Shown here in pieces: positions 37,980 through 48,384 of a stretch of DNA of 64,000 bases. Source of the stretch: Aquariibacter albus (GTDB lineage: Bacteria > Pseudomonadota > Gammaproteobacteria > Burkholderiales > Burkholderiaceae_C); the NCBI RefSeq assembly GCF_014145335.1, contig NZ_JACIVI010000004.1:124001-188000 (forward strand). The letters run 5' to 3'. Under the pieces are notes generated by a model. The model was not told the DNA's origin. It did not search any database and was given only the letters and a program-made list of their open reading frames with translations. The translations under genes and the position numbers were made by a program. The number at the start of each line of letters is the position of its first letter. The stretch's first letter is position 1.

Positions 37980-38717
37980 TCAAATCTCCATGCTCACGCG
38001 CAGGCTCGCGCCGTTGCGTGCGAGCAAGCCGGCAACCTCGCCTGCCGGCAGGTTCCAGACCTCAGCCAAGCGCTTCGCTGTTTCAGGAGCACTCCAGGGC
38101 ATCACTGGTTTCCCACCCACCGTTGCAAACGGGCCATCGCTTTCCGGCACCACCCGGTTATGTGGCATCGCGCTGGCCAAACGCCGACCGTTCTCGGAAT
38201 CGAACATCGCCGGGCCGATGCTGAACCAGCAACCTCGGTCTTGGGCAGCTCGCAGTTCAGCCTGGTTGCCAGAGAACCAGTGCAAGACTGCCGTTCCGTA
38301 GCCCGGATGCGCATCAAGGTCCGCGAGCACATCCTTGACCGCCCGACGGGAATGGATGCTCAAGGTGCGCCCACCCAGTTCCGCACTCCGCGCGATGACG
38401 GCACGGAAGATGCGCCGCTGCACCTTGTAGTGAGTCCTAAACCGTGGCGACCCGTCGAGCCCCACCTCCCCTACGGCCTTGACACCCGTCATCTGCTCCA
38501 GCAGCAGGTCAAGCTCCGCAGCACGTTCATGGGCAATTTCAGGGTGTAGCCCCGGCGAAATCAGTACGGATGGCGAGGCCGGCAGGGCGCGCGACGTAGC
38601 TGCAAAGGCCTTCGGGCTCGTCGTCACCAGCCAAGTGAACTCGTTCCGCTGCGCCGCTTCGCGGTAGACATCCCTCGCCCCTGGGTAGAGGTCAAGGTGG
38701 CAGTGAAAGTCCATCAA
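37980..38717 (-). CDS. qatD: Qatuor defence protein QatD (TatD-like DNase)
   Basis: The 245-residue TatD-family protein has the metal-binding HCHLDL, LHPE, EVGLDG and IHSRR motifs and the late ESDGP. TatD proteins are metal-dependent deoxyribonucleases. It is the last gene of qatABCD and overlaps qatC (ATGA). The four-gene set is a known anti-phage system (Qatuor), and the role of each subunit is not resolved. Confidence 0.88.
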   Translation of the reverse strand: MMDFHCHLDLYPGARDVYREAAQRNEFTWLVTTSPKAFAATSRALPASPSVLISPGLHPEIAHERAAELDLLLEQMTGVKAVGEVGLDGSPRFRTHYKVQRRIFRAVIARSAELGGRTLSIHSRRAVKDVLADLDAHPGYGTAVLHWFSGNQAELRAAQDRGCWFSIGPAMFDSENGRRLASAMPHNRVVPESDGPFATVGGKPVMPWSAPETAKRLAEVWNLPAGEVAGLLARNGASLRVSMEI

Positions 38718-39979
38718 AGCAGTCCATCCCCTCGAAGCAGCGCCTCAAGTTCACCAAGCCCCGCGTGGAGCACCCGACGATACGCAGGTCGCTCAGTCAG
38801 CGAAGAAAAGGCCAAGGTTCCGCCAAGAAAGCGGTCGAGCCCCTTTGACTGGGCCGCCAGTACAGCCAGCGCAGCGGCCATTGGGTCATCCGGCCCGCTC
38901 GACTTGTCGGAACCGACCACGGACGGGTGCACATATTCGGTCGTGTCCCGCCCAGGCCCCCAGGCGAGGAACGCCGCCCTGCGAATCATGCAGGGAACGC
39001 AGCGCCCGCAGTGCGTCCGGTTGTAGGTCCGGAACCTCCCGCAGCTCGTCGAATCGGACGCGACCGTGCTGAGCAAGGCCTGGTCAGCGCACTCACGGAG
39101 CATCTCCCCCTTCGTCTTGAACCGATAGGGAAGCTCCAGCCGCACACCGATGCCGAGTCCATCAAGAAGCGCCTGCAACTCCGCGATGAACATCGGGTGC
39201 GTGGTGCGAGTGCTCAGGCTGGCGACTCGGCCGGGCACCAGGGGCGGGTTGATGCAGATGAAGCCGTTCTCCGGGATGAAGACCTCCACCGGCGCATCGG
39301 CAATCCTTGATGCTGCCAATACTGCGAACGCGTAGAACGCAAGCGACCGCCCTCGAGTCGAGGGTTCGCGGCGCCCAGAGAAGCTGATGCCGTGGCTCCA
39401 CTGCATGTGGGTCGCGCCGCCGCCAAGCAACGCGGCGTATCGTCGCTGCCGGTCGGAATCCTCGTGAGCCAGCTGGGACACGAAAACCGGTCGTCGGCCC
39501 TCTGACACGAGGTTGATACCGCCGATGAGGCTGTCGAGACCGCCAGACAGGAGGCTGACGCAGTCGTGCGCCAAGGGCTGTGGCCTGCCGTTGGGCGGGG
39601 CGACACCACCGTCCACGAAGTTCAGCGTCCAGTAGTCCCCGGTCAGCACCTTCAGCAGGGCCTCGGCGTGACCCTTCCAGGGCGTCCAACGAAGCGGCTC
39701 GTGCAAAGCCACAGTCAGCTCAATCGTCCGAGTCCAGCCATCAGCGCTGGTGCTCCTTGGGCAGCAGAGGTCTGCCGCGCACGCGGCCAGGCAGAACTGA
39801 ACGAAGTCCCAGGTCTGCGCGCTTGGGGCAAAGCCCTTTCGCTTCAACGACCCACGCCAGCCCTTGGCAATGGTTCCAATGCTGGCTCGCTTGGCGCTCT
39901 TGAACAGCGTGAAGGCGCGCTCGCCCTCGGGCAGGGTTGCCGGCAGATGGTCAACAGAAGTGCATAGCACCTTCATCAT
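38714..39979 (-). CDS. qatC: Qatuor defence protein QatC (QueC-like)
   Basis: The 421-residue protein has the PP-loop SLLSGGLDSLIGG (about residue 145), the ATP-pyrophosphatase signature of 7-cyano-7-deazaguanine synthase QueC. A C-terminal cysteine cluster (CGRF ... HCGRCVPC) would bind zinc. It is more than 150 residues longer than housekeeping QueC because of an N-terminal extension, as expected for QatC. It is coupled to qatB and qatD by ATGA overlaps. Confidence 0.9.
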   Translation of the reverse strand: MMKVLCTSVDHLPATLPEGERAFTLFKSAKRASIGTIAKGWRGSLKRKGFAPSAQTWDFVQFCLAACAADLCCPRSTSADGWTRTIELTVALHEPLRWTPWKGHAEALLKVLTGDYWTLNFVDGGVAPPNGRPQPLAHDCVSLLSGGLDSLIGGINLVSEGRRPVFVSQLAHEDSDRQRRYAALLGGGATHMQWSHGISFSGRREPSTRGRSLAFYAFAVLAASRIADAPVEVFIPENGFICINPPLVPGRVASLSTRTTHPMFIAELQALLDGLGIGVRLELPYRFKTKGEMLRECADQALLSTVASDSTSCGRFRTYNRTHCGRCVPCMIRRAAFLAWGPGRDTTEYVHPSVVGSDKSSGPDDPMAAALAVLAAQSKGLDRFLGGTLAFSSLTERPAYRRVLHAGLGELEALLRGDGLL

Positions 39980-40824
39980 GATGCGAACACCTCCAAGGTC
40001 GACTTCAGCACCTCATGGGCGAGGCTCTTGGGGTCGAGTCCAGCAGACCCGTGGCGCTCCATCACGACACGCACTTCTGACTGCACATACTCCTTGACGT
40101 CCTGCCGGTACAACTGAATCTGCTGGGGGTCGTACTTCAGCTTCTCGTACGCCTGCCCGAGTTGATGGTCCATTCGATTGCAGACATCGTTGGCGATAGT
40201 GATGGCCATGACGTCGTGAATCTGCGCGTCGGTTAGATTGAAGATGTCGATGTCGGGGTTGAGTTCGTAGAGTTGCCCCAGAGCATCGGCAGCAGCGTTG
40301 CGCAGTGATTCGTCATCAATGCTCCCTGTGCTCGGCATGACCTCCTTGACCAACTCCACGATGAGGTCGTCCGCGGCCATGTTCGACTGGCGGGCATGGC
40401 TTACCCAGTCAGCGACACGTGGGTCCGACCCGTCACGGGCAGAGGCCAAGAAGTGGCCAAGGGCACCAGCTCCTTGCGACGTGCCTCGCATGGTCGAAGC
40501 TGCCCTGCTCGACCCACCCATCCCACGGGTGACCATGCTCTTCGCCGCTGCGCGCAACGACGGGCGACCACCCCCAGCGAGGTAGGCGGACATCTTGGTT
40601 CGTGCGTCGGCAAACCGCCGGCTCGGCGCAAAGTCCCCGTCAACCACGCCCTCCGCGCCACCATCCACCTGACCGTCGATGCCGCCTTCGCCGCTGGAGT
40701 CACCATCAACAGCAGAAGCGCCATCGTCGCCAGCGGCAGTTCCTGCTGCCCCGGATGACGTCAGCCATTCGGGGTCGAAGGGTGAGCCAGCCTTCCCGCC
40801 AGAGCTTGAAGTTGAGGTTCCCAT
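39976..40824 (-). CDS. qatB: Qatuor defence protein QatB
   Basis: The 282-residue protein has a Gly/Ser/Asp-rich, probably disordered N-terminal ~95 residues and a helical C-terminal part. There are no enzymatic motifs. Identification rests on position: it lies between the KAP ATPase and the QueC-like protein in a four-gene set overlapping at each junction (TAATG with qatA, ATGA with qatC). Confidence 0.8.
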   Translation of the reverse strand: MGTSTSSSGGKAGSPFDPEWLTSSGAAGTAAGDDGASAVDGDSSGEGGIDGQVDGGAEGVVDGDFAPSRRFADARTKMSAYLAGGGRPSLRAAAKSMVTRGMGGSSRAASTMRGTSQGAGALGHFLASARDGSDPRVADWVSHARQSNMAADDLIVELVKEVMPSTGSIDDESLRNAAADALGQLYELNPDIDIFNLTDAQIHDVMAITIANDVCNRMDHQLGQAYEKLKYDPQQIQLYRQDVKEYVQSEVRVVMERHGSAGLDPKSLAHEVLKSTLEVFAS

Positions 40825-42707
40825 TACTTCGCCTTCTTCTTGGCCTGAATGGCATTCTTGGCAGTCTTGTCGAGAGCCGAGCTTGCTTCCCAAGCATCCA
40901 AGATGGGCCGTGCCCAGCTCTGTTCGTACAGCGAAGGGATGATTCCGGGCCCAATCTTGGCGACGGGAGCCGCCTTTAGTAGCTCACTCGCCTGGACAGC
41001 CAGCTCCGGGAAAACCTTGCAAGGCTCGATGAGTGTGGTGACATCTTCGGCCAAGCGCCAGGTTCGCTTACCAGCCCGCAACTGCCAAGCCCTCGCCATC
41101 GCCATCCCAGCCTGCGCGGCATCGACCGCCTTAATGGCTGCAGTCAGCGGCGCGTTGGAGGCCGTGGCGACAACCAAAGCGTCCCGCAATGCACGACCTG
41201 CGGCCGTCATGTTGTCCGCGCCGAACTCCCGAGTTGCAGTGTCCCGGCTCAGGTGCAGCAAGGGACGCAGGTCCATTTCTCCGAGGGCTGGTTTCAGTTG
41301 GAGCCACTCACGCGCGAAGGCCTCATCGTTGACCTTGAACGGGTCTGGGAGCGCCTTGGAGGGGTCCTTGGCGACTTCTTCCGCAGCCTGAAGTGCAGGT
41401 ACGCGACCGTCCGACCCGGACGTCACAAGGGCAGCCAGGGCGTTCGCCAGAGGCTCGTTGCATCGCTCAACAAGATGCCATTTGGCGAGGGCAGGGATGT
41501 CCAGCTTGATGCCCTGAGGCTCAGCCAATGCCGAGCGGAGGTACACCGTGTTCAAGAATCGCTTCATCAAGCGCGGATTGGCCTTCACACTGGATGTGGT
41601 CAGCAGCGGCGCCAAGCCCTCGGCCAGCTCCATCAGGGCAACCATCGGTGTGTTCTCCAAGCCAGCCTGCGCCTGCAGGAATTCGGTCGACACGGCGTCA
41701 CCGCGCCAACTGGTTTGCAGTCGCTCCGGGATGGCCTTCTTGGCAGCGTTGAACTTCTGCTCGTCAAAAATTCCATCTGCGTGCGCCCGCTCCATGAGCA
41801 GGAGCGCCAAGTAGGCCTTCGCCTCGTTGGTGCCGAGCCTTGGAACATGCAAGGGCACCTGTATGAGCTTGTCGAAGTAGTTCGTCTCGACCTCCCCCGA
41901 TATGCCCGTACCCTCGAAGTGCACGCGCACCGCACCTTTTATGAACTCGTTGTCCGCTGCTATGACGAAGGCGCTGCGCTTGAGGAACAGGAGCAGGCGT
42001 ATCGACTCCAGGGTCGAGATGGCGGTCTTGGGAAGACAACGGTCCAAGTCATCCACGAAGACAACAAGCGTGACCTTCAGCTCATCAAGCAGCTCCTCGA
42101 GAGCATCACGGAACGCTTGAATCTCGCTTGGCAGCGACACTGGCTCCGCTGGCTTGAGTAAGGCATCGCCCTTCTCCTTGCCGGCTATTTCCTTGTCCTC
42201 GTCATCATCGGCCTCGTCCGGGTCGTCGGCATCGTCCTTGCCGCCGAGCCCGAAGAATCCGCCAACCTTCATGATGGCCGAGCCGATGCTGCCGACGGGA
42301 ACCCCCGTGTAGAGCGTCGCTGCAGCTTCGCCACCCAACTGGGCCAGTCGAAGCAGGTTGATGCGCTTCAGTACCTTCTTGGCCTTCTTTAGCAGGGTCT
42401 CATCCTTCGCCGCAAGGCGAAGTACCTCGTCTCCCACGAGCTGAAGTAGAGCACTCCGAGCACCCTCGAAATCCTGGTACAGCCACGGGTTGAACGTCAC
42501 GACGACGTAGGTGTTCTTCCCCGGCGTGTCGGCATTCTTCAGCCGCCCCTCAATCATGCGCACCAATGAAGTCTTCCCTACACCCCAACCACCGGAGATG
42601 CCGACAGAGATGGGAGTCCCCTTGGCTTGCTGCAGGAGCTTTGCGCAGGCGTCAGCGACGACGCCGAAATTCAGATAGTCAACCGTTGTTTCGTTGTCAG
42701 ACCACAT
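40824..42707 (-). CDS. qatA: Qatuor defence protein QatA (KAP-family P-loop NTPase)
   Basis: The 627-residue protein has Walker A GISGGWGVGKTSLVRMIEG near residue 40, an acidic insertion (DDADDPDEADDDEDKE) near residue 160 and Walker B VVFVDDLDRCLP near residue 218. This is the KAP NTPase pattern. KAP proteins in defence systems are proposed sensors or oligomeric platforms. An AGGA-containing ribosome binding site lies ahead of the ATG. It is the first gene of the system. Confidence 0.9.
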   Translation of the reverse strand: MWSDNETTVDYLNFGVVADACAKLLQQAKGTPISVGISGGWGVGKTSLVRMIEGRLKNADTPGKNTYVVVTFNPWLYQDFEGARSALLQLVGDEVLRLAAKDETLLKKAKKVLKRINLLRLAQLGGEAAATLYTGVPVGSIGSAIMKVGGFFGLGGKDDADDPDEADDDEDKEIAGKEKGDALLKPAEPVSLPSEIQAFRDALEELLDELKVTLVVFVDDLDRCLPKTAISTLESIRLLLFLKRSAFVIAADNEFIKGAVRVHFEGTGISGEVETNYFDKLIQVPLHVPRLGTNEAKAYLALLLMERAHADGIFDEQKFNAAKKAIPERLQTSWRGDAVSTEFLQAQAGLENTPMVALMELAEGLAPLLTTSSVKANPRLMKRFLNTVYLRSALAEPQGIKLDIPALAKWHLVERCNEPLANALAALVTSGSDGRVPALQAAEEVAKDPSKALPDPFKVNDEAFAREWLQLKPALGEMDLRPLLHLSRDTATREFGADNMTAAGRALRDALVVATASNAPLTAAIKAVDAAQAGMAMARAWQLRAGKRTWRLAEDVTTLIEPCKVFPELAVQASELLKAAPVAKIGPGIIPSLYEQSWARPILDAWEASSALDKTAKNAIQAKKKAK

Positions 42708-42941
42708 GCTTTGCTCTTCCTCCCATTAGTAGTCGAGCTGAATGCCAAGTTCTGGCCTCCAGCATCATCTGCCCTGTGCCCAGCGCGCCACTTGTCCGGC
42801 ACCTGCCTATCCGGTATCTCGACCTCCACTGGCCGGGGTCGCTTTGCCAGCACTTCGGCGTGAACTCCACCTGAAAAGTGCCTTGCGAAATCCAGCAGGG
42901 CTTGGTTGAGGGCATTCCAACGCACTCGTCCTTCCTGCCAA

Positions 42942-44087
42942 CTACAGTGGCAACTGCTCTTGGTCGACAAAACGACCTGTCGTTCGAAGGGTGGGCAGAA
43001 GCTGCCCATCGGTGTACCTGCAACCAGTCGCTTCCAGAGCCTTCTGCCCCTGCTTTTCGGCAGCCTCAGGCGAATGGCCACGACCGTCATTGAGTGCTTC
43101 CAGCATCGGCGCGTAGCCAGGCTCCCAAGCAGTCAGGCCCTGGAAGCTGCTCCGCATGGCCGAGAGGATGCGCATACCCGCCCAGTCGAGGTCACCCCAA
43201 AAGTACGCCGGCACGGCGACCTTGCCGAACAACCAGGCTTCGAACGCAACCCGGAGGTCCCCACCTAGGGCGCCCTTGCTGGAATAGAACAGCGAACATC
43301 CACCGGCGCTACGCAGACGCTGGGCGCTGCCCTTGAAGCCCGATGCGTATACGAGGGCTAGTCCCTCAAACGCACCGCTGGTCGAGCGCACGGCCCGCTC
43401 AAAGCTCGCGAGGTTCTCGACGAACAGTATGGCGCGGTACCCGGTAGTAGGCAGGTGCACCTGCAGTTGGATGGGCGACTCCGGGAACGGACAGTCGTCG
43501 ACGCCCAGCATTGCGGCGACAAGGCCTTGCCGCTTGTCCAGCACCTTGGACATGCCCCAGAAGAGCTGCGAGGACACCTCGCGCAGCAGCATGGGTTTGT
43601 CGGCAAACGCCGGGAGCCGGTTCAGCTGATGGACAACTTCGGCCATCGAGTGGTCAGGCATGTCGATGCAGTAGTCGCCGACCGCACGCTTAACCGCTTC
43701 GGTCGCTTCCAGTCCCATGTTCACTGCGTCGCGCCAGCGTTCGACGGAACTGCGCGGCCGTTCAGGGCGCCCAACTGCCCGCCGAACGGCCTCCTCGTCG
43801 GTGACCGTAACTCGCGGCGAGGACGCGTACCCAGAACGGGACTTGAGTGCCGTTTCCGGCTTGACCTGCAACCAACCCCACTTCGCCATGGCGACGACGT
43901 GCTCCCACAGGTCTTCCTTCGCAGACTCCATGGGCGACTTGTAGAGGGCGGGCCACGTGCGCTCCCCCAGCGCTACAGACTGCGCCTTGGCACTACCGCG
44001 CTGCTCGGCCGAGTCCAGCCGGTCGACGAGCAGCCCCAGCAGCTCGCGCACCGGAGCGAATTGCAGCCAAAGGGGTGTAGGCGTCAC
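42942..44087 (-). CDS. jetD: Wadjet defence protein JetD (Toprim-like nuclease subunit)
   Basis: The 381-residue protein combines an N-terminal DUF3322-like helical region with a Toprim-like C-terminal domain, where ILFVENLASFE (glutamate) and AYFWGDLDWAGMRIL (DxD) supply the metal site. JetD cleaves plasmid DNA after the SMC complex has extruded it. It is the last of jetABCD, coupled by ATGA. Confidence 0.9.
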   Translation of the reverse strand: MTPTPLWLQFAPVRELLGLLVDRLDSAEQRGSAKAQSVALGERTWPALYKSPMESAKEDLWEHVVAMAKWGWLQVKPETALKSRSGYASSPRVTVTDEEAVRRAVGRPERPRSSVERWRDAVNMGLEATEAVKRAVGDYCIDMPDHSMAEVVHQLNRLPAFADKPMLLREVSSQLFWGMSKVLDKRQGLVAAMLGVDDCPFPESPIQLQVHLPTTGYRAILFVENLASFERAVRSTSGAFEGLALVYASGFKGSAQRLRSAGGCSLFYSSKGALGGDLRVAFEAWLFGKVAVPAYFWGDLDWAGMRILSAMRSSFQGLTAWEPGYAPMLEALNDGRGHSPEAAEKQGQKALEATGCRYTDGQLLPTLRTTGRFVDQEQLPL

Positions 44088-47000
44088 TTGGGCGGCTCCA
44101 GCGCCTCAACAGGCTCTGCAGCGGCAAACGCCAGCTTGGCCTGCTCGCGAACTGCAGCGCGCTGCTTCTCCCACAGGTCACGCATGCGGTCCTTCCTGAA
44201 GACGCGCTCGTCGCACTCCAGGATGAAGTCGAGCTCCCCGTTTTCCGGCACGGTGACTCGGGAGTAGCTGTATTCGCGGTCGAACTCCGGTCGCAGGCCA
44301 CCGGCGCCGCGGGTCGGCATCGCGCTGATGACCTGGATGTCGAGGCTGTCGCGCAGGTACTTCAGCACTGCGCGAGCGCGGGCTTCGTCCATGCGGGAGA
44401 ACGACTCATCGCTCGCCACCATGCGAAGGCTCGCACCCTTCTCGAACAGCTTGAGCCGGTTCGTGACGACGGCGGCCCGAACGATGTAGGCGGGAGTTTC
44501 GAGCTGGCCGCCGGAGCCGGTGCCCCACGTCGACAATGCGATACGTCCACCGCTGTCGGAGTCGTTCCAGATTTCGTAGCGCCGGTAGTTTCGGTAGTCG
44601 GCGATGCGCAGCAACTCCCGTCCAGCACGTTCATGGTCGGGGTCGAGAAGCAGCTTCACCAGCCGGTCGCGCACTTCAACGTGCTTTGGTGACAGCTCGG
44701 ACTCTCCAAAGAGGTCCACGCTCTCGGGCAAGTCCGCCAGCTCCGTGACTGCAGCAAAGAACCCGTAGTACTCCTGGAACTCCGGCTCCCACTTCGACCA
44801 GTCGATGCTGAAGCGGTCGGTGCCGAACTTCAGCCGCTCGAGCTCGACGTTCAGCTGCCGCAACGCGCGGACGCCGTCGTCCACCTTGCTCTTGATTTCG
44901 ACGCAGAACTGCTTGGTGAACACGTCGTGGAAGGAGCGCTCGGCCTCCTCCACCTTGGCGCGGTTGTTGTACAGCCCGATGCTCTCGAGCTCGCCATGGA
45001 GAGCACTGACTGCTCGGCCGAGCGTGACTAGCGGGCCATAGTACGGGTCGAAGCTGGTCGCTTCGTGGTGGTGCGGCAATGCCGACTGGAACCGCTCTTC
45101 CTGGCGTACGCTGGCGTTGTACTCGGCCAGCATTTCGCGTACTTCTCCGAGCAAGCTCTCCGGCTGGGTGCGCAGAAAGTTCAACCGGACTTGCACTCCG
45201 TGAACGTCGATGGTCCTCGAAGACAGCAGGTCATCGACTTCCTGCGCAAGGACCGTGTACGTCTTCTCGGGGTTGGCCTCGCACAGGTGCTTCAGCCGCC
45301 GAATCTGGCTTTCGCGTTCTTGGAACCGGGCATCGCGGCCGTTCTTGATGCGGTCGATGACCTTGTCGGCGTCCAGCATGCGCTGGTTGGCGAGCGCCAC
45401 GGAGGTGTTGGCCGCCTTGATTTCTCGGTCGTGTTCTTCAATCAGGTCTTCGAGACGCTTCAGCTCAGCGCGCAGTTGCTCGACCTCGGTCAGGTCCAGC
45501 TGCGCTAACGAGCGGCGCACGCTGTCGATGTCGCCCGCGAATTCGGAAAGTGGCGCCGCGTCGAACGTCGGCTCCCGCAAGCCAGTCAGTACACGCCGAA
45601 AGTCTCCGAGCCCGTTTTGGAGTCGTTCCAGGTCCACGATTTCCCGGTCTGTCTGCTCCAGCTGTTCCGTTGTCGCTTGAAGCGCACGCTCCCGCGCCTT
45701 GCGCCCGAGGACCAGGTCGCGCCGTTCGCCAACGAACATCGTGCGCGAGCCGCTGCCTTTGCCGTCCTTGGTCAGCCCGCGAGGCGTGAACCGCAACTGC
45801 GCCGAGTCCTTGACCTTGACCACGGAGCCGTACTGCTCGATGAAGTAGGCCTTCGCAATCGGGTGGTCGGTGCGCAGTTCGTGGATGATGGAGTTTTGTG
45901 GAACACGCGATGCGTCGGCACGCTCCAGGCAGTGCTTACCTTGCACGACCTTCGACCGAGAGCTCCAAGACTGCAAGAAGTCGATGGTTCGAGCTTCCCA
46001 CTCCGGCTTCACGATGAGGTTGAAGCGAGCGTTGTCGAGGTAGCCCTCGATGGCCTGCTGCCACTCGTCCGACACAGGCTCGACCAGGTCGCAAAGAACC
46101 TGCACGCCAGCGTCGGGCAATCGCTCCCGAATTCGGTCCAGAGCCAGCACCGTGTCGCGGCTGTAGTTGCCGGCGCCGGCCGCAAGGCGTTCCTTGCGCT
46201 CCGCCAGTTCCTTGCGGTCCCTGCGCGCAGTGTCGATGCGTTGGCTCAGCGCCGTGGCCTCCGTAGCCACCGCGGTGAGGACGCTCTCGTTGGGGCCGAC
46301 CATCGCGGCCTGAAGTACGCCCAGGCCCGCTTCGACACCGTCGAAGGCCGGGGCCAGCTGGAACAGCTTCTCGACGACCAGCTCGGTGTCGCGGTTGGCG
46401 TCGACAACGGCATCAAGCAAGCCACTGAACCGAGCCACGTTGGTCGACGCGATGGCTTGTGCCACCGCGGCTACGGAAGCCCTCAGCTTCGGGAACTGCT
46501 CGGGGATTGGCCGCCTAACCAGCCCGTCAGCCGCGTTCTTGATTTGTGCCGCCGAGTACAGACCGGCGTGCAGCTCTGACAGCTTGGTACGAGCCCCTGA
46601 GCTTGCCCGAGCGAGCCGTTCATCCAGGGCTTGCTTCTCGGTGTGGGCGGGGATGCCCCGCAACTTGGCGGCGATGTCGATGCGGCTGCTATCAACACCC
46701 TTCTTCAGCTGCTCTTCGGTCTTGGCCTTCTGCCCGTACCGCTCGACCAACTCCATGTCGTCCCCGATGCGCTTCTGTTCCTGCGCAATCCGGTCGTCGT
46801 CCGCTGCCAGCTGCATCTTTGCCAGGAGCAGGTCGTACTGCACCTGATACTCAAACGTCGACGCCGTCTTCCCGATGAGCTCCTTCATCTCGCGCAGACG
46901 TCCGACGGTGGCTTCCAGCCGCTTACCTTCCTGCTTGAGGTTGGTGACCTGCCGCATGAGGTCGCTGATGCGGCTGATGCTCTCTTGCAGCAGCTTGCCA

Positions 47001-47716
47001 TCGAACTCGAGGATGTCGTCGCGCACCAGGTCGTGCACCAACCCGATGGGCTTGTAGGCAATCGACTGCGACCAGGCCTTGGCCGCGTTCTGAGCTTCGT
47101 CCCAGGGGATGGAGTTGCGACCTCGGAACCGACCGTAGATGCCGCACAGGTAGTCGCGCTTGTGGTCGTCGTAGGTGACGACCTTTGGGTACTTTGCCTT
47201 CAGGCGCTTGACGACTTCCTCGACGGGAACGCAGACGCCCTGGTCCATGTCATCGAAGAACTCCTCGACCGACAACGCGGCCTCCTCGACGATGACGAGC
47301 ACCAGCCGTTCGAGCTTGGCGTCTCGGCGTTCGCCGACGCCGTCGACCCGCGCCGCGACCCCCACCAATGCCGTGAACATCTTGGCAGCGCCATCGTTCG
47401 GTCCTGGTCGAAAGACCGCGGCCACATACCCGTGCGCACCCGCTGGACGCGAGAACAGGCTGTACTCGGCGCCGGTCACGAAGGACTCGAGCGTGCGCTT
47501 CGACTTGCCACGACGCTGCCCAGGCTGGACCTCTTCCTGGCCCGGGTTGTAGGCGACGATGCCCTGGTAGGCCGCCGTCATGACTGTCTGCAGGCCGTCC
47601 AGCATGGTCGACTTGCCCGCGCCCGTGGGGCCGGTGAGCAAGGTCATGTTGCCAAGCTCGTAGTTGCCGGGTCGTAGCTGGCCCCAGTTCACAAGAACCA
47701 TTCGGTCGACCTTCAT
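44084..47716 (-). CDS. jetC: Wadjet defence protein JetC (SMC/MukB-like ATPase)
   Basis: The 1210-residue protein has Walker A LLTGPTGAGKSTMLDGL near residue 32, long coiled coils through the middle, an SMC signature-like STWGTGSGGQLETP near residue 1090 and Walker B MVASDESFSRMDEARA soon after. This is the condensin-like motor of Wadjet, which extrudes DNA loops and selects small circular DNA. It is coupled at both ends. Confidence 0.93.
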   Translation of the reverse strand: MKVDRMVLVNWGQLRPGNYELGNMTLLTGPTGAGKSTMLDGLQTVMTAAYQGIVAYNPGQEEVQPGQRRGKSKRTLESFVTGAEYSLFSRPAGAHGYVAAVFRPGPNDGAAKMFTALVGVAARVDGVGERRDAKLERLVLVIVEEAALSVEEFFDDMDQGVCVPVEEVVKRLKAKYPKVVTYDDHKRDYLCGIYGRFRGRNSIPWDEAQNAAKAWSQSIAYKPIGLVHDLVRDDILEFDGKLLQESISRISDLMRQVTNLKQEGKRLEATVGRLREMKELIGKTASTFEYQVQYDLLLAKMQLAADDDRIAQEQKRIGDDMELVERYGQKAKTEEQLKKGVDSSRIDIAAKLRGIPAHTEKQALDERLARASSGARTKLSELHAGLYSAAQIKNAADGLVRRPIPEQFPKLRASVAAVAQAIASTNVARFSGLLDAVVDANRDTELVVEKLFQLAPAFDGVEAGLGVLQAAMVGPNESVLTAVATEATALSQRIDTARRDRKELAERKERLAAGAGNYSRDTVLALDRIRERLPDAGVQVLCDLVEPVSDEWQQAIEGYLDNARFNLIVKPEWEARTIDFLQSWSSRSKVVQGKHCLERADASRVPQNSIIHELRTDHPIAKAYFIEQYGSVVKVKDSAQLRFTPRGLTKDGKGSGSRTMFVGERRDLVLGRKARERALQATTEQLEQTDREIVDLERLQNGLGDFRRVLTGLREPTFDAAPLSEFAGDIDSVRRSLAQLDLTEVEQLRAELKRLEDLIEEHDREIKAANTSVALANQRMLDADKVIDRIKNGRDARFQERESQIRRLKHLCEANPEKTYTVLAQEVDDLLSSRTIDVHGVQVRLNFLRTQPESLLGEVREMLAEYNASVRQEERFQSALPHHHEATSFDPYYGPLVTLGRAVSALHGELESIGLYNNRAKVEEAERSFHDVFTKQFCVEIKSKVDDGVRALRQLNVELERLKFGTDRFSIDWSKWEPEFQEYYGFFAAVTELADLPESVDLFGESELSPKHVEVRDRLVKLLLDPDHERAGRELLRIADYRNYRRYEIWNDSDSGGRIALSTWGTGSGGQLETPAYIVRAAVVTNRLKLFEKGASLRMVASDESFSRMDEARARAVLKYLRDSLDIQVISAMPTRGAGGLRPEFDREYSYSRVTVPENGELDFILECDERVFRKDRMRDLWEKQRAAVREQAKLAFAAAEPVEALEPPK

Positions 47717-48384
47717 TCGTCGGCCTCCTGCACAGTCGCCTCCGGCTCGACAACCCCGTCCGCGTCCAGCGCCGCACTCAGCGCGTCGTTGGAGACGATG
47801 CCGAGGATGGTGGGCCGAATGGCCAGGAGCGCGTCTTCATCCGCGATGGCGAACTCGGCCGAGTAGCTCAGCAAGCGATGCCGCTTCAACTCGGCCAGCA
47901 AGGCCATCTTGTCGCCCATGCCGTTGGGCAGCGGCCGCTTCAGCTGGGTTTGCATGGTTGCGGCGATTTCCTCGAAGCTGACGAGAGCTTCTCCCTGCGG
48001 CTGAATGTCGCCGGAGTTCAGCTTGTTCTGGTACAGGAAGCGCAGCGCCAACGCCATCGCTACGAAGTCCGGCGAAACACGCGCCCGCAGCGACGGGGTG
48101 GCCTCGAACTCGTCTTCGGGTAGGCCGTCAACAACGGCGCCGGCGGCATACAGCCGGTAGAACTGGTTGTTGCTGTCGTGATGCAGGCGGAAGCCGGCGA
48201 CATCGAAATAGTCCTCTAGCAGGCCCTCGATGCGCCTGGCGTCGTCGTACAGGAGTTGCTCGACGCGGTCTTCATCGCGGACGATGACACCGTAGGCCAT
48301 GAGCCGGGTCAGGATTTCGCGCAGCCGGTCCTGCTTGAGGTTGGCCAGGGCGAGCTGCTCGTTGATGACGCTGGAGATGGTCAT
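47713..48384 (-). CDS. jetB: Wadjet defence protein JetB (DUF4194-like kleisin-associated subunit)
   Basis: The 223-residue protein is helical and winged-helix-like (LREILTRLMAYGVIVRDEDR; FRLHHDSNNQFYRLY) and ends in an acidic tail. Its place between jetA and jetC with overlapping starts, and its size, fit JetB, the MukE/KITE-type subunit. Confidence 0.85.
   Translation of the reverse strand: MTISSVINEQLALANLKQDRLREILTRLMAYGVIVRDEDRVEQLLYDDARRIEGLLEDYFDVAGFRLHHDSNNQFYRLYAAGAVVDGLPEDEFEATPSLRARVSPDFVAMALALRFLYQNKLNSGDIQPQGEALVSFEEIAATMQTQLKRPLPNGMGDKMALLAELKRHRLLSYSAEFAIADEDALLAIRPTILGIVSNDALSAALDADGVVEPEATVQEADE

Noticed and set aside
42671-43090. A 139-codon minus-strand frame between qatA and jetD
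   Set aside because: It overlaps the ends of both real genes, shows no domain, and its codon pattern looks like the out-of-frame reading of jetD.
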